In this document: positions 52,471 to 62,700 of the stretch, in pieces
Position numbering within the stretch: the first letter of the stretch is position 1
Layout: each line of letters starts with the position of its first letter
Source of the DNA: Paenibacillus sp. KS-LC4
GTDB lineage: Bacteria > Bacillota > Bacilli > Paenibacillales > Paenibacillaceae
Direction of reading: 5' to 3'
DNA: 64,000 nt
NCBI RefSeq assembly: GCF_036894955.1
Contig: NZ_CP145905.1
Location: 4,975,001 to 5,039,000 of the forward strand
The notes under the pieces: generated by a model
Told to the model about the DNA's origin: nothing
Seen by the model: the letters and a program-made list of their open reading frames with translations, nothing else
The model's database searches: none
Position numbers and translations under genes: made by a program

Positions 52471-53835
52471 ATGTCCATGCCAACATCACTAACTAGACCA
52501 GCGGATTTGCCGGAATGGGGCAAGCGCTGGTTTGCCTCCCCTTACCGCTCCTATCTATATTCTTATCCGCATAAAACCGCTTATCGGACACTAACACCGG
52601 CGCTGCCGCTTGAGGAACTCTGGAAAGACGAAGCCGCCGATTATTATTTCTTATATATGCACATCCCGTTCTGTGGTGTACGCTGTGGATTTTGCAATTT
52701 ATTCACCCTGCCGGATCGTCGTACCCATGTGCATGAGCAATATGTAGATGCACTCGAACGGCAAGCTTTGCAATGGGCTCCCATTATTACAGGAAAGCCT
52801 TTTTCCCGCTTCGCCATTGGTGGCGGTACGCCTACGTTACTTGAGGCTTCACAGTTAAAACGACTGTTTACCATTGCCGAGGATATTATGGAGCTGGATA
52901 CAGCTCAGGCTTCCATTTCTGTGGAGACCTCTCCTGATACGGTGAGCGAAGAACGGCTGCAAGTTTTAAAGGATCACCGGACCGACCGGGTTAGTATTGG
53001 TGTGCAAAGCTTTATTGATGAGGAGGCTTCTGCCATTTATCGACCACAAAAGCCAAAGCTTGCTGAACAAGCAATTACGATGCTGCAGGCTTTTGATTTC
53101 CCTTTGCTGAATATTGATCTGATTTATGGTTTGCCGGGACAAACTGCCGACTCATGGATATATTCATTGGAGAAAGCCATTGGCTTTGCTCCTGGTGAAA
53201 TTTTCATTTATCCGCTGTATACGCGCGAACATACGATTTTAAAGCCAGATCAAATTCAACGTCAGGGTACCGATGCACGGCTGGACCTCTATCATATTGC
53301 ATGCGAACGCCTTAAGGCGGCAGGCTACAAGCAATTTTCCATGCGTAGGTTTGCTAAAGACATCAAATTTACGCACAAAAACATTTTACCATTTAGCTGT
53401 CAGGAGGAAGGCATGGCCGGGCTTGGCTGTGGTGCACGCTCTTATACGCGGGAAGTGCATTATGCTTCCCGTTATGGGGTAAGCGCAGCGGCTACAAGAA
53501 GCATCATTGCCGATTATGTTGCAACAGATAATTTCCAATTCGCAAATTACGGATTTAAATTAAATGTCGCTGAGCAGAAGCGGCGGTTTGTTTTAAAGGC
53601 GCTGCTGCATGCCGAAGGACTCTCACTTGCCAGCTACTCAGAACGTTTTCACAGCGAAGCGCTAGCCGATCACTCCGAATTGGCTGAGCTTATTCAACTC
53701 GGCTTTGCCCAAATGATGGATGGCGGACAGATTCTTCGTCTGACAGAGCTTGGCATGGCTTACTCCGATGCTATCGGCGATGAGTTTATTTCGGGTGATG
53801 TTAGACAATTAATGGAAGGGTACGAGCTGTCATGA
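52471..53835 (+). CDS. STM4012-family radical SAM protein, HemN-like
   Basis: 454 residues. The CxxxCxxC cluster motif (C68, C72, C75 in HIPFCGVRCGFCNLF) is followed by the HemN-type barrel (GGGTPTLLEASQLKRLF, DRVSIGVQSF) and a HemN C-terminal-like domain. HemN-like proteins without coproporphyrinogen oxidase function include methyltransferases and the ChuW type. The real reaction is unknown. ATG 52471 has GAGGAG nine bases upstream. It overlaps the next gene by four bases. Confidence 0.92.
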   Translation: MSMPTSLTRPADLPEWGKRWFASPYRSYLYSYPHKTAYRTLTPALPLEELWKDEAADYYFLYMHIPFCGVRCGFCNLFTLPDRRTHVHEQYVDALERQALQWAPIITGKPFSRFAIGGGTPTLLEASQLKRLFTIAEDIMELDTAQASISVETSPDTVSEERLQVLKDHRTDRVSIGVQSFIDEEASAIYRPQKPKLAEQAITMLQAFDFPLLNIDLIYGLPGQTADSWIYSLEKAIGFAPGEIFIYPLYTREHTILKPDQIQRQGTDARLDLYHIACERLKAAGYKQFSMRRFAKDIKFTHKNILPFSCQEEGMAGLGCGARSYTREVHYASRYGVSAAATRSIIADYVATDNFQFANYGFKLNVAEQKRRFVLKALLHAEGLSLASYSERFHSEALADHSELAELIQLGFAQMMDGGQILRLTELGMAYSDAIGDEFISGDVRQLMEGYELS

Positions 53836-54737
53836 AGGCCGTGCTATATTATCGGGGTTCACTCTCCTCTTGCAACTATGATTGTCCTTATTGTCCATTT
53901 AGCAAAAATAAAGACAGTGCCGCTACGCTGCGCAAAGACGAGGAGCAGTTGCATACTTTCATGAATTGGGCTTGGGAGCAGGGGCACGCCGGCCATAATT
54001 TATCTATTTTTTTCAACCCCTATGGCGAAGCACTAATCCATCGCTGGTATCGCGAGGCTATGATTGAGTTGTCACATATGCCGCATATTTCCAAGGTAGC
54101 CGTTCAGACGAATCTCTCTACTAGGCTAGATTGGACAAGCCGGCTCAATCCAGAGAAAGCTGCTTTTTGGGTTACTTACCACCCCGGTCAGACGACGCTC
54201 AGCCAGATGCTATCACAATGCATGCAACTATACCGACAAGGGCTTAATTTTAGCGTTGGAACCGTAGGTCTGCGAAGTGCTTTCGAGCAAATTGAAGCGC
54301 TTCGCAGCAGCCTGCCAGAGGATGTATATGTTTGGGTGAATGCCTTTAAAGATAAACCTAACTATTACACAGAAGCAGAGATCGCCCGGCTTGAAGCTGT
54401 TGATCCTTATTTTCTATGGAATACGAGGGACTACGATAGCTTTGGTCAGCGATGCTCCGCCGGTTCCTCCGTGTTTTATGTTCAAGGAAGCGGTGTTGTC
54501 AAACATTGCTACAAGGATCGGCGTATCATCGGTCAACTCTACCGGGACGGCCTGGAGGGCTTGTCCGCAGAGCGGCCTTGTGGCATGAAGAAATGTGGAT
54601 GTTATATCGGCTATATCCATCTACCGAAGCTGGAGCTGGGAAATATCTATGAAGACAGACTGCTGGAGCGAATCCCCGCCTATTTTCAGCACAAAAAAAA
54701 GGACGCACCTCACAATACAAGTTTCTGTTGTGACTAG
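53832..54737 (+). CDS. STM4011-family radical SAM protein
   Basis: 301 residues. CxxxCxxC at C14, C18 and C21 (SCNYDCPYCPF) binds the radical SAM 4Fe-4S cluster. The C-terminal region has further Cys residues (RCSAGSSVFYVQG, KHCYKD, PCGMKKCGCY, and a terminal CC) suggestive of a SPASM/twitch-like auxiliary cluster. SPASM enzymes often modify ribosomal peptides, but no reaction is known for this family. It is the last gene of the five-gene cluster, overlapping STM4012 (ATGA). Confidence 0.9.
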   Translation: MKAVLYYRGSLSSCNYDCPYCPFSKNKDSAATLRKDEEQLHTFMNWAWEQGHAGHNLSIFFNPYGEALIHRWYREAMIELSHMPHISKVAVQTNLSTRLDWTSRLNPEKAAFWVTYHPGQTTLSQMLSQCMQLYRQGLNFSVGTVGLRSAFEQIEALRSSLPEDVYVWVNAFKDKPNYYTEAEIARLEAVDPYFLWNTRDYDSFGQRCSAGSSVFYVQGSGVVKHCYKDRRIIGQLYRDGLEGLSAERPCGMKKCGCYIGYIHLPKLELGNIYEDRLLERIPAYFQHKKKDAPHNTSFCCD

Positions 54738-54785
54738 ACTTTACCTGAAAAGGAACTTGTCTATTTCTGTCGAATTGTAAATAAT

Positions 54786-57700
54786 ATGATACTTAAAAAC
54801 AAGCCCAAACTCAGACTGTTTATCTATATCGTTGTATTTATTAGCTTTCTAACCTGCCTGCATTTCATCTGGAACGCGGCGTTTAAGCCCCCTGTCCATC
54901 CTGTTGCAAAGCAGGGTGTACTAGATCTGCGCAGCTGGCCCTTTACTGATAAGGAAACGATTAGGCTAAACGGTCAGTGGGAATTTTATTCAAATACATT
55001 TCTTGCACCTGATCCATTAGACGCCTCCCCTGTCAGCAAGAGCTGGGCTGCTGTTCCGAATGCTTGGGGTAGTTATTTAAATAAAGACAGTGATGGTTCT
55101 GGTTTTGGCTTTGGAACTTATCGTCTCCGAATTTTGCTTCCAGACAATGACACTCAGCAGTTTGGAATCGAGATGATGGCTATTTCAAGCAGCTATGAGT
55201 TATTCATTAACGGCCGTTCTGTAACCAAACTTGGTCAGCCATCAGAAAATCCACAAGAGCATATTGGAAAGATGTATCCTATTATTGCATCTGTCACAGA
55301 CACAAATGAACTGAATTTGGTGCTGCATATTTCCAATTATAATTTTCCTGAAGGAGGCGGTATTACCCAGCCGATTAAATTCGGGACGTTCGCCGCTGTT
55401 CAACGCGAGAATCATTTATTAATTGCCATGCAGCTCATGGTAACTGTCATCTACATGCTTCATCTCATTTATGTCGCTCTTCTCCCTCTGCTCGGTGTCC
55501 GAAAGAAAGAGCTTATTTATTTGGCAATCGTCATTTTCTGCATGATGTTAGGTACTCTATTAGATGATAATAAATTATTGCTCTCCTGGCTGCCTATCTC
55601 TTTAGAGTGGAGTATTAAGCTATTAAGGCTTAGTTTAATTGGAGCATCAACCATGCTGCTAGCGTTCTCTGCCAATTTTTTCTCGATATACCGCAAAGGT
55701 AGAGCTATACGCATATATTTATTGTTTTGTGCTCTTTATGCGCTCTTCATTTTGCTGCTTCCATTTGAACAAGTCATTTCCTTGTCTCCCCTTAGAATTT
55801 TAACGATTTCGCTACCGCCTCTTATTATATTTATTATGATATTGCGCTTAGCACTTAGGGGAGAAGAGCATATGATTTTCCTGCTGTTCGCCGCTTTAAG
55901 CGTCGTATCCAGTATCGTATGGAGTACGCTCAAATTAAAAGCAGATGGGGATTTGCCTTATTATCCATTTGATTTAATTTTTGCATTTATTTGCTTTGCT
56001 TCCTTCTGGTTCAAACAATTTTTGCAAACTAGAACCGATTTGGAGCAGCTTGCTTATAAACTGCAAAAAGCCGATAAAGTGAAGGATGAATTTCTCGCTA
56101 ATACTTCTCACGAGCTGAGAAATCCGCTGCATGGCATGATCAATATGGCGCATACCGTATTGGCTAACTCAACCCATTCCATTAATGAAGCAAGCAAAAA
56201 CAATCTCATGCTGATCATTACCGTTGGACGCCGCATGTCGCTGCTGCTTAATGATTTGCTTGATGTTACGCGTCTTAAGGATCGAGATATTCATTTGAAT
56301 AAGGAAAGCATCCGACTGCAAAACATCATTTCCGGCGTATTTGATATGCTGCGTTATTTGACGGAGGACAAACCCGTTCAGCTAGAAATGAATATAGCTC
56401 GTTCTTTTCCTAAAATAATGGCCGATGAAAATAGGCTAATTCAGATTTTATTTAATCTCATCCATAATGCGATTAAATTTACGAACGAGGGAATAGTTAG
56501 CGTTCATGCAGAAGCTATTGGGGATAAAGCCTATATCCACATACAGGATTCTGGGGTCGGCATAGATGCAGACGTACAGCGCACTATTTTTCAAGCTTAC
56601 GAGCAGGGTGATTCAAGCATGACCGCCATGAGTGGCGGCATTGGTCTCGGGCTTAGCATTTGCAGGCAATTAGTCGAGCTTCACGGGGGCGAGCTAACGG
56701 TACAGTCGGCTCCAGGGAAAGGTTCTACTTTCACCTTCACCATGCTCCTTGACGTCCACGCTGCTGCCGACGAGCCGGAATTTACGCTGCCAAGCGAGGC
56801 TGAAACAGCCGCGACAACAGAAGCCGTCCTTGCCGCTGATTCTCGATTGCTGCGTCTTGATCAGAGACAAGCGGCCTCCGACACCGAACAAAATAAAGCT
56901 ACTGTCCTTGCCGTAGATGATGATCCTATTAACCTGAAAATATTATCCAGCTTGCTGGATTCGGAGTTTTATGAAGTAGCTGCCGTCACGAGCGGCAAAG
57001 AAGCACTCAAGCTGCTGGAAACGAAGGAGTGGGATCTAGTTATCGCAGATGTCATGATGCCGCAAATGTCAGGCTATGAGTTGACTCAAACGATTCGCAA
57101 GCGATTCAGCATATCCGAGCTTCCGATTTTATTGCTAACTGCTCGCAGCCGTCCCGAAGATGTCAATACTGGCTTTCTGGCAGGTGCAAATGATTATGTC
57201 ACTAAGCCTGTCGATGCGTTGGAGCTCAAGTCTCGCGTACAGGCTTTAACTGACCTGAAACAAACGGTAAATGAGCGGCTGCGAATTGAGGCGGCTTGGC
57301 TTCAAGCCCAGATTCAGCCTCATTTTCTATTTAATACACTAAATTCCATCGCCTCCTTAAGTGTGATTGATCAATCGAGAATGGTGCAATTGCTGGAGGA
57401 GTTCGGTAAATATTTGCGAGCGAGCTTTGATATGAAAAACTCAGAGCGCTTAGTTCCGCTTCAGCATGAGCTGGATTTGCTTCATTCCTATCTATTTATT
57501 GAGAAAGAGCGCTTCGGCAATCGCCTGCAAATTGAGTGGGAGCTTGATGACTTGCCATGGCTTCGTATTCCGCCGCTTTCCATTCAGCCGCTTGTAGAAA
57601 ATGCCGTGAGGCACGGAGTGCTGGCCCGTTCAAGTGGGGGCACTGTACGTATCCGCCTGAAAGAATACGACGATTATGCTGAAATTGCGATTATAGATAA

Positions 57701-57902
57701 CGGGGTCGGTATGGAAGAAGAGAAGGCCAGAAGCGTGCTGGAGCATAACCGTGGAGGAATTGGCCTCCGCAATACGGACCGTCGTTTGAAACAGCTGTAC
57801 GGCAAGGGATTATATATCGACAGCACAGTAAGACAAGGTACGATTGTTCGCTTTTCTATTCCAAAATTGTCATCCGATGAAGCTAATTTAAATAGGCTAT
57901 AA
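54786..57902 (+). CDS. Hybrid sensor kinase with two kinase modules
   Basis: 1038 residues. Domains in order: N-terminal helix, 7TMR-DISM extracellular jelly roll (about 45-200), seven-helix 7TMR-DISM membrane block (about 205-415), and HisKA (H444 in SHELRNPLHG). Then come HATPase (N-box LFNLIHNAIKF, G box DSGVGID), a receiver domain (about 700-820, phospho-Asp near 754 in VIADVMMP) and a LytS-type kinase module (QPHFLFNTLNSI, about 845; VENAVRHG, about 935). Having both a HisKA and a LytS-type kinase in one chain is unusual. It has no visible ribosome binding site before the ATG. Confidence 0.85.
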   Translation: MILKNKPKLRLFIYIVVFISFLTCLHFIWNAAFKPPVHPVAKQGVLDLRSWPFTDKETIRLNGQWEFYSNTFLAPDPLDASPVSKSWAAVPNAWGSYLNKDSDGSGFGFGTYRLRILLPDNDTQQFGIEMMAISSSYELFINGRSVTKLGQPSENPQEHIGKMYPIIASVTDTNELNLVLHISNYNFPEGGGITQPIKFGTFAAVQRENHLLIAMQLMVTVIYMLHLIYVALLPLLGVRKKELIYLAIVIFCMMLGTLLDDNKLLLSWLPISLEWSIKLLRLSLIGASTMLLAFSANFFSIYRKGRAIRIYLLFCALYALFILLLPFEQVISLSPLRILTISLPPLIIFIMILRLALRGEEHMIFLLFAALSVVSSIVWSTLKLKADGDLPYYPFDLIFAFICFASFWFKQFLQTRTDLEQLAYKLQKADKVKDEFLANTSHELRNPLHGMINMAHTVLANSTHSINEASKNNLMLIITVGRRMSLLLNDLLDVTRLKDRDIHLNKESIRLQNIISGVFDMLRYLTEDKPVQLEMNIARSFPKIMADENRLIQILFNLIHNAIKFTNEGIVSVHAEAIGDKAYIHIQDSGVGIDADVQRTIFQAYEQGDSSMTAMSGGIGLGLSICRQLVELHGGELTVQSAPGKGSTFTFTMLLDVHAAADEPEFTLPSEAETAATTEAVLAADSRLLRLDQRQAASDTEQNKATVLAVDDDPINLKILSSLLDSEFYEVAAVTSGKEALKLLETKEWDLVIADVMMPQMSGYELTQTIRKRFSISELPILLLTARSRPEDVNTGFLAGANDYVTKPVDALELKSRVQALTDLKQTVNERLRIEAAWLQAQIQPHFLFNTLNSIASLSVIDQSRMVQLLEEFGKYLRASFDMKNSERLVPLQHELDLLHSYLFIEKERFGNRLQIEWELDDLPWLRIPPLSIQPLVENAVRHGVLARSSGGTVRIRLKEYDDYAEIAIIDNGVGMEEEKARSVLEHNRGGIGLRNTDRRLKQLYGKGLYIDSTVRQGTIVRFSIPKLSSDEANLNRL

Positions 57903-57976
57903 AACAAGTATAGAAATTGTATAGATATTGCGTGTATAATATTGGGGAACAAAAAAAATAACTATGGTGATAAAAC

Positions 57977-58735
57977 ATGCGCTTAAAAAAATGGATTAAA
58001 ATTCTCCCGACTTCCATTATGATTGCCGTAATAGCGGGAATGCTGGTGCTGTTTTTCACACAATTGTTCAGACTCCCCGAGCCATTCTTCTCTAATCAGA
58101 ACCTTCCTTTCTTCTTCAACACCTTAATGGTCATTATCATTACCGTTCTTATTATTATCATGCGTGCCATGCTTGTTGAGAGAGCAGTATTGAAGAAGCT
58201 TGCCTTTAGGGACGGTATTACGGGTCTTTATAATCGACATGGGCTTGAGCAATTTTGGAAAACATATCGCAGCAAAAAAAGTATGGCGATTCTTTATCTG
58301 GATTTGGATCACTTTAAAGAAATAAATGATCGTTTCGGCCATCATGTTGGAGACGCACTGCTTCGGGAGGTCAGTGTTCGCTTACAGCAGGTGGAGCCTA
58401 AAAAGCGCTGTGTGCTATTCCGTCTTGGCGGTGATGAGTTTGTGATGATTCTCAAAAACTGCGATCCTATTATGGCAAAGCGCGCTGCCACGCAAATTTT
58501 GGAAAAGCTGACGACACCTTACGCAGTAGAAGGTTATAACGTGTTAATTACCGTTAGTATCGGTATTCGGATGTGCACGGCCAGAAACGCTGAGCATGAT
58601 ATGCTTGTGAAAGAAGCGGATGCTGCGATGTACGTTGCCAAGAAACAAGGCAAAAATGGATTTTTTGTATTCAGGGAAGGCAGAAGCACGCTTCCGAAAG
58701 AGAAATACGGCCATATTAATCAAGCCAAGCTGTAA
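57977..58735 (+). CDS. Membrane-bound GGDEF protein
   Basis: 252 residues. Two helices (about 10-28 and 45-65) precede a GGDEF domain with the intact motif RLGGDEFVMIL (about 149-159) and the metal site LYLDLDHFKEIND. It should be an active diguanylate cyclase. The I-site (RxxD) upstream of GGDEF reads KKRC, so product inhibition by the usual site is not expected. ATG 57977 has GGTGAT five bases upstream. Confidence 0.9.
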   Translation: MRLKKWIKILPTSIMIAVIAGMLVLFFTQLFRLPEPFFSNQNLPFFFNTLMVIIITVLIIIMRAMLVERAVLKKLAFRDGITGLYNRHGLEQFWKTYRSKKSMAILYLDLDHFKEINDRFGHHVGDALLREVSVRLQQVEPKKRCVLFRLGGDEFVMILKNCDPIMAKRAATQILEKLTTPYAVEGYNVLITVSIGIRMCTARNAEHDMLVKEADAAMYVAKKQGKNGFFVFREGRSTLPKEKYGHINQAKL

Positions 58736-58744
58736 GGTCAATAC

Positions 58745-58804
58745 GCAAGGAATACTACACCCTCCGCTTGTTTAGTGGATCGTGAGGTACTTCCTTGCTT
58801 TTTT
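58745..58804 (+). terminator. Terminator after the GGDEF gene
   Basis: Arms GCAAGGAA and TTCCTTGC (58745-58752, 58791-58798) followed by T residues. Confidence 0.75.
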
Positions 58805-58830
58805 ACGTTTCTATCAGCCCTCAATTCCTT

Positions 58831-59475
58831 TTATAATGTCTCCATTTGACGGGCATGCACAATTAACCTGTGAGTCGGGTTGATAAGTGGATCGCAGGTA
58901 ATAAGTGTAAGCAATTTGTCACCGGGAGCACTATTTAATACTGACAGCTCAGTTGGCTCGACAATAAGGGTCTCGTACACTTTGTAAACATATTTTGCGT
59001 TACTGGTCTGAACAACAATTTCATCGCCAATCTCGACTTCATTCAGCCGATTGAATAACCTTCCGGTTGTATGAGCACGATGCGCTGCGACAGCCGCATT
59101 TCCCTCCTCCCCAAACAAAGCAGTCTCTTGCATATGAACGGCCGCATGCTTCATATTAGCCTTAGTAGCGCCATCTAAGATCGGTAATAAGACATCAATA
59201 CGATCTATTGTAATTGTCGCAATAGGCTTGCCGTTCTGAAAATCGTTTAATAGAGAAGCTGCCTCATCCTCGGTTTCTTCTCCTGCATTTAACATATCAT
59301 TTAGCTGCGCGTAGCTATGTGCAGCCCCCGTATTTACAGGCTCGGGCGTATCCATGAGCAGGAGCGCTTCTTGTAACAGCTTCTTCTGCTCCCGATCAGC
59401 CATCCATTCATTCCACTGCGGATAAATGAGTAGCAGCACTCCGGCTGCCATCAATATTAATGCGATTTTACGCAA
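58831..59475 (-). CDS. Class D sortase
   Basis: 214 residues. One N-terminal helix (about 5-22), then a sortase domain with the catalytic His in AAHRAHTTG (H132 or H135), Cys194 in TLITCDP and Arg203 in THRLIVHAR, in the class D order. It cleaves an LPXTG-like signal and links the substrate to the cell wall. TTG 59475 has GGGAG eight bases upstream. The LPKTG substrate gene lies next to it on the same strand. Confidence 0.9.
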   Translation of the reverse strand: MRKIALILMAAGVLLLIYPQWNEWMADREQKKLLQEALLLMDTPEPVNTGAAHSYAQLNDMLNAGEETEDEAASLLNDFQNGKPIATITIDRIDVLLPILDGATKANMKHAAVHMQETALFGEEGNAAVAAHRAHTTGRLFNRLNEVEIGDEIVVQTSNAKYVYKVYETLIVEPTELSVLNSAPGDKLLTLITCDPLINPTHRLIVHARQMETL

Positions 59476-59680
59476 ATTCTCAGCTCCCTCTGCTTATGTG
59501 TTTCTTAACTAAACGGAATAGGCTTCTCTATTATGCAGAGCCTGACTCTACAGTTTCTATACAGGCCGCACACTTCAATCAAGCAAAAACGACTTCGTCG
59601 TCCTTCCATGGCGATGAAGCGCTTTGCCTTAGAAATATAGGCCCATTTATAAGTGTGAAACGTATAAATGCTTATATTTT

Positions 59681-59723
59681 AAAAAAACCTCCAAAACGAA
59701 TGAAAAATCTTCGTTTTGGAGGT
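59681..59723 (-). terminator. Terminator of the surface-protein gene
   Basis: On the minus strand a 13-bp stem (59688-59700 against 59711-59723) is followed by seven T residues (59681-59687 complement). It lies between the surface protein and the sortase gene. A weaker GC-rich hairpin ending in TTTTT follows near 59590-59625. Confidence 0.85.
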
Positions 59724-59778
59724 CTTATGCGCAGAGTATCCAACTTCTTCTACTCTGATGAAGCTTGCTGCATCACAA

Positions 59779-62700
59779 TTACGAGCGTGAGCGTTTTTTT
59801 CTAAGCAATATCGCTCCAAGTGCAATTAATACTGCACCTGCAAGCTGGATTGGCAATTGACTGGATTCACCTGTCTTCGGAAGTGTGCCTTGGTTATTCG
59901 GTGCTGGCGTTTTTCCATCTGAATCCGAATCCTCCACTACTCCGAGCGGGATTTCATCCACATCGATTTCAAACAATATTTCCTCTTCGATTCCGTCAGC
60001 ATCTTTTACGATAATCGTGAAATCATCTTTGCCTGTATACCCTGGATCAGGTGTATACACCCATTTTCCATTATCGTCGACCGTTACTTGTCCATGCTCC
60101 GGTTGCTTGCCAACATCTGCATTTCCACCTTTTGGAACGTCAACCTTACCTTCAACTGGCGTATTTTCCTGTGTCTTATCTTTCTCTACGACAGGAGTCG
60201 CAGTTGGTGCTGGTGTCGGTGTACCTGATTGCTCAGGACTTGGAGCCACCGGCGTTGGTGTTGGCGTTGGAGGCACTGTAGGCGTCCCCGTTACAGCAGG
60301 TGTTGGTGTAGGAGATGGTGTCGCCGTAGGTGTAGGCGTCGGCGTTGGTACAGATGGGTTACCCGAATTTCCACCTGGACTAGTTGGCTTATAAATAAGC
60401 CCAAGGTCAATCGTCAGGTCTTCCCAGCCACGCGGTGCCCCTTCACCAATAACGATAACTTCTGTATAATCATCAACCTGTTTGTTTGAATCTTCCTCAG
60501 CAGAAACACCGTCTGCCTCGGCTTTTGTTACTGTGTAGCCGACTGGCACTATAAATTTCACAAAATATTGTCCGCTTGGCAGTTGATCAAACAAATAGTA
60601 ACCAGGATTTCCACTTGCATCATTTGCTGTAGTGGTTTCGCTAATTTGCTCTTTGTTTTGATTAAAAAGCTGTACGGTTACGCCATTGCGGCCATCCGTA
60701 GCCAGTTCATCCTGCTTGCCATTATCGTTGCGGTCAAACCATACATAATTGCCAATAACCCCTTTGGCAACTACCCCAAGGTCAATCGTATGATCAACCC
60801 AGCCGGCCGTTTCATTAATAATGATTTTGGCTGTTATGCCGTCTGCATCCGTTGCATTGGAATCAAGAGCTGTGCTTGCTCCCTGCTCCGCGCTTGTTTT
60901 CACATAATCGCTTGGCAAAACGAATTGAACATAATATTCGCCTGCAAGCAAATTATCGAATAAATAATAGCCCGGCTTGCCGCTTGCATCATTCGCTGTT
61001 GTCGTCTCAGCTACAGGCGACCCTGTGCTGCTGCCTTTATACAGCTTCACCACAATGCCATTAATACCGTCTTTCTCATCTTCGTTCTGCAAGCCGTCGC
61101 GGTTGCGATCAAGCCATACATAATTCCCGATTTCACCGCGTGGAACAAGACCCAAATCAATCGTCAAATCATTCCAGCCCGCTGGTCCAATCGCAATGAC
61201 CTCGGTTATTCCTTGGCCATCCGTTTTGTTCGAATCCACATCTGGCGCTCCAGCTTCCGGCTTAGTTACACCATATTCCGCCGGAATGACGAACTGAACA
61301 TGATAGTCGCCTTGCGGCAATCCAGCAAATAAATAATAGCCTGGTTTGCCATTTTCATCATGCGTAACGGTCTCAGCCAATACATGGTTTGCATCGTCAT
61401 AAAGCTTAACGATAATGCCATTAATGCCTGTTTCCGCTGCATCTTGCAGCCCATCTTCATTACGGTCAAGCCATACAAAGTTGCCGATTGAGCCGCGCTC
61501 ATCCGAAACGACAGGTATTTCATGCTCAGTCGTCACTGGCGGCGTTTCATTCGATACCGCTTTAGCCACATTAATAATGGAAGCCGCTGCTGTATCTACT
61601 GATGTTACCTGGTAGGAATACGTAAATTCTTTTGATTCCCCAGATTTCAGCGATGGAATGCTTGGTATGCCAGATACTTTTGTATCGGTAATCACAACAT
61701 TCGTTAAATCGCGCTTGCCAGTATTGGTTACTTTAACCGTGTAGTTAATCCAGCTTCCTGCTGCTGTATCGGACACAGCAACTGCACTGCTCTTTTTCTC
61801 AATCTTGAGCCCTGCTGTCGGAATGCTAGCCTCATCCTTAATTGGATCAGGAGATTCATTGTAATATACAGTTGCTACATTATCTAAATCTGTCAAATCC
61901 AAATCTGCATTTGTGACGCGGTATACACCCTCAAGCGTCAATCCCGCACCTGCTGCCAGATCTTTAATGATGATAGACGGATTTGTACCCGTGCTTACCA
62001 GTTGACCAATAATGTCTGGTCTGCCATGACTGCCGCTATTCAAGGCAATTTCCTCGCCATTATACGTCAGCTTAGTAAACTCAAAGCCGGCTTGCAGTCT
62101 ATCAAGCGCATCTGAAATTTTAAAATTATGCAAAGTAACAGAAGAGGTATTTTTCAAAGAAAGCTTATAATGTACATCGTTTCCTACCACTACATACTGC
62201 TGCGAAGGAGCAATCGTGGAGGAGCCTTGCGTCACACTCGTAATTTCTTTCTCGAATGTGATGGAAGGGTACGGGTCGCCCGTAGGTGATGCCGTTTCAA
62301 TGAGTCCCAAATCGATTGTCGGAATTTTACCAGCTGTACCTAAGCTGATCATATCCGTACGATATGGCGTATAACCGTCTACAGTAGCGCCTTTCGTAAC
62401 CAGATTGGAGTCATTGTCAATTGTATGGCTCGGATCTGCTCCACTCACATTTGCAGTCGTTGGCATGTAACGATCCGGCAGCACAAACTCAACGAAATAA
62501 TTGCCTGCCTCAAGTCCCTGGAACAAATAATAGCCTGGACTGCCGTTGTAATGGTAGCCCGTCTTGCTTGACTTGAACGGCGTCGTTTCACCTGCTTTGT
62601 ACAGATTTACGGTAATGCCGTTAATACCTGCACCTTGACCGCTGTCTCCCGGATATTCTTCATCCTGCGTGCCATCGCGGTTGCTGTCGAACCAGACAAA

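Noticed and set aside
59580-59640. GEMM-like sequence between the sortase and surface-protein genes
   Set aside because: A GGCAAAGCG stretch is suggestive but the rest of the aptamer is missing; the hairpin reads as a weak terminator.
60180-60360. Short tandem repeats that could look like a CRISPR or satellite array
   Set aside because: They encode a Pro-Thr-rich linker of the surface protein, with repeats of two to three codons and no spacers.
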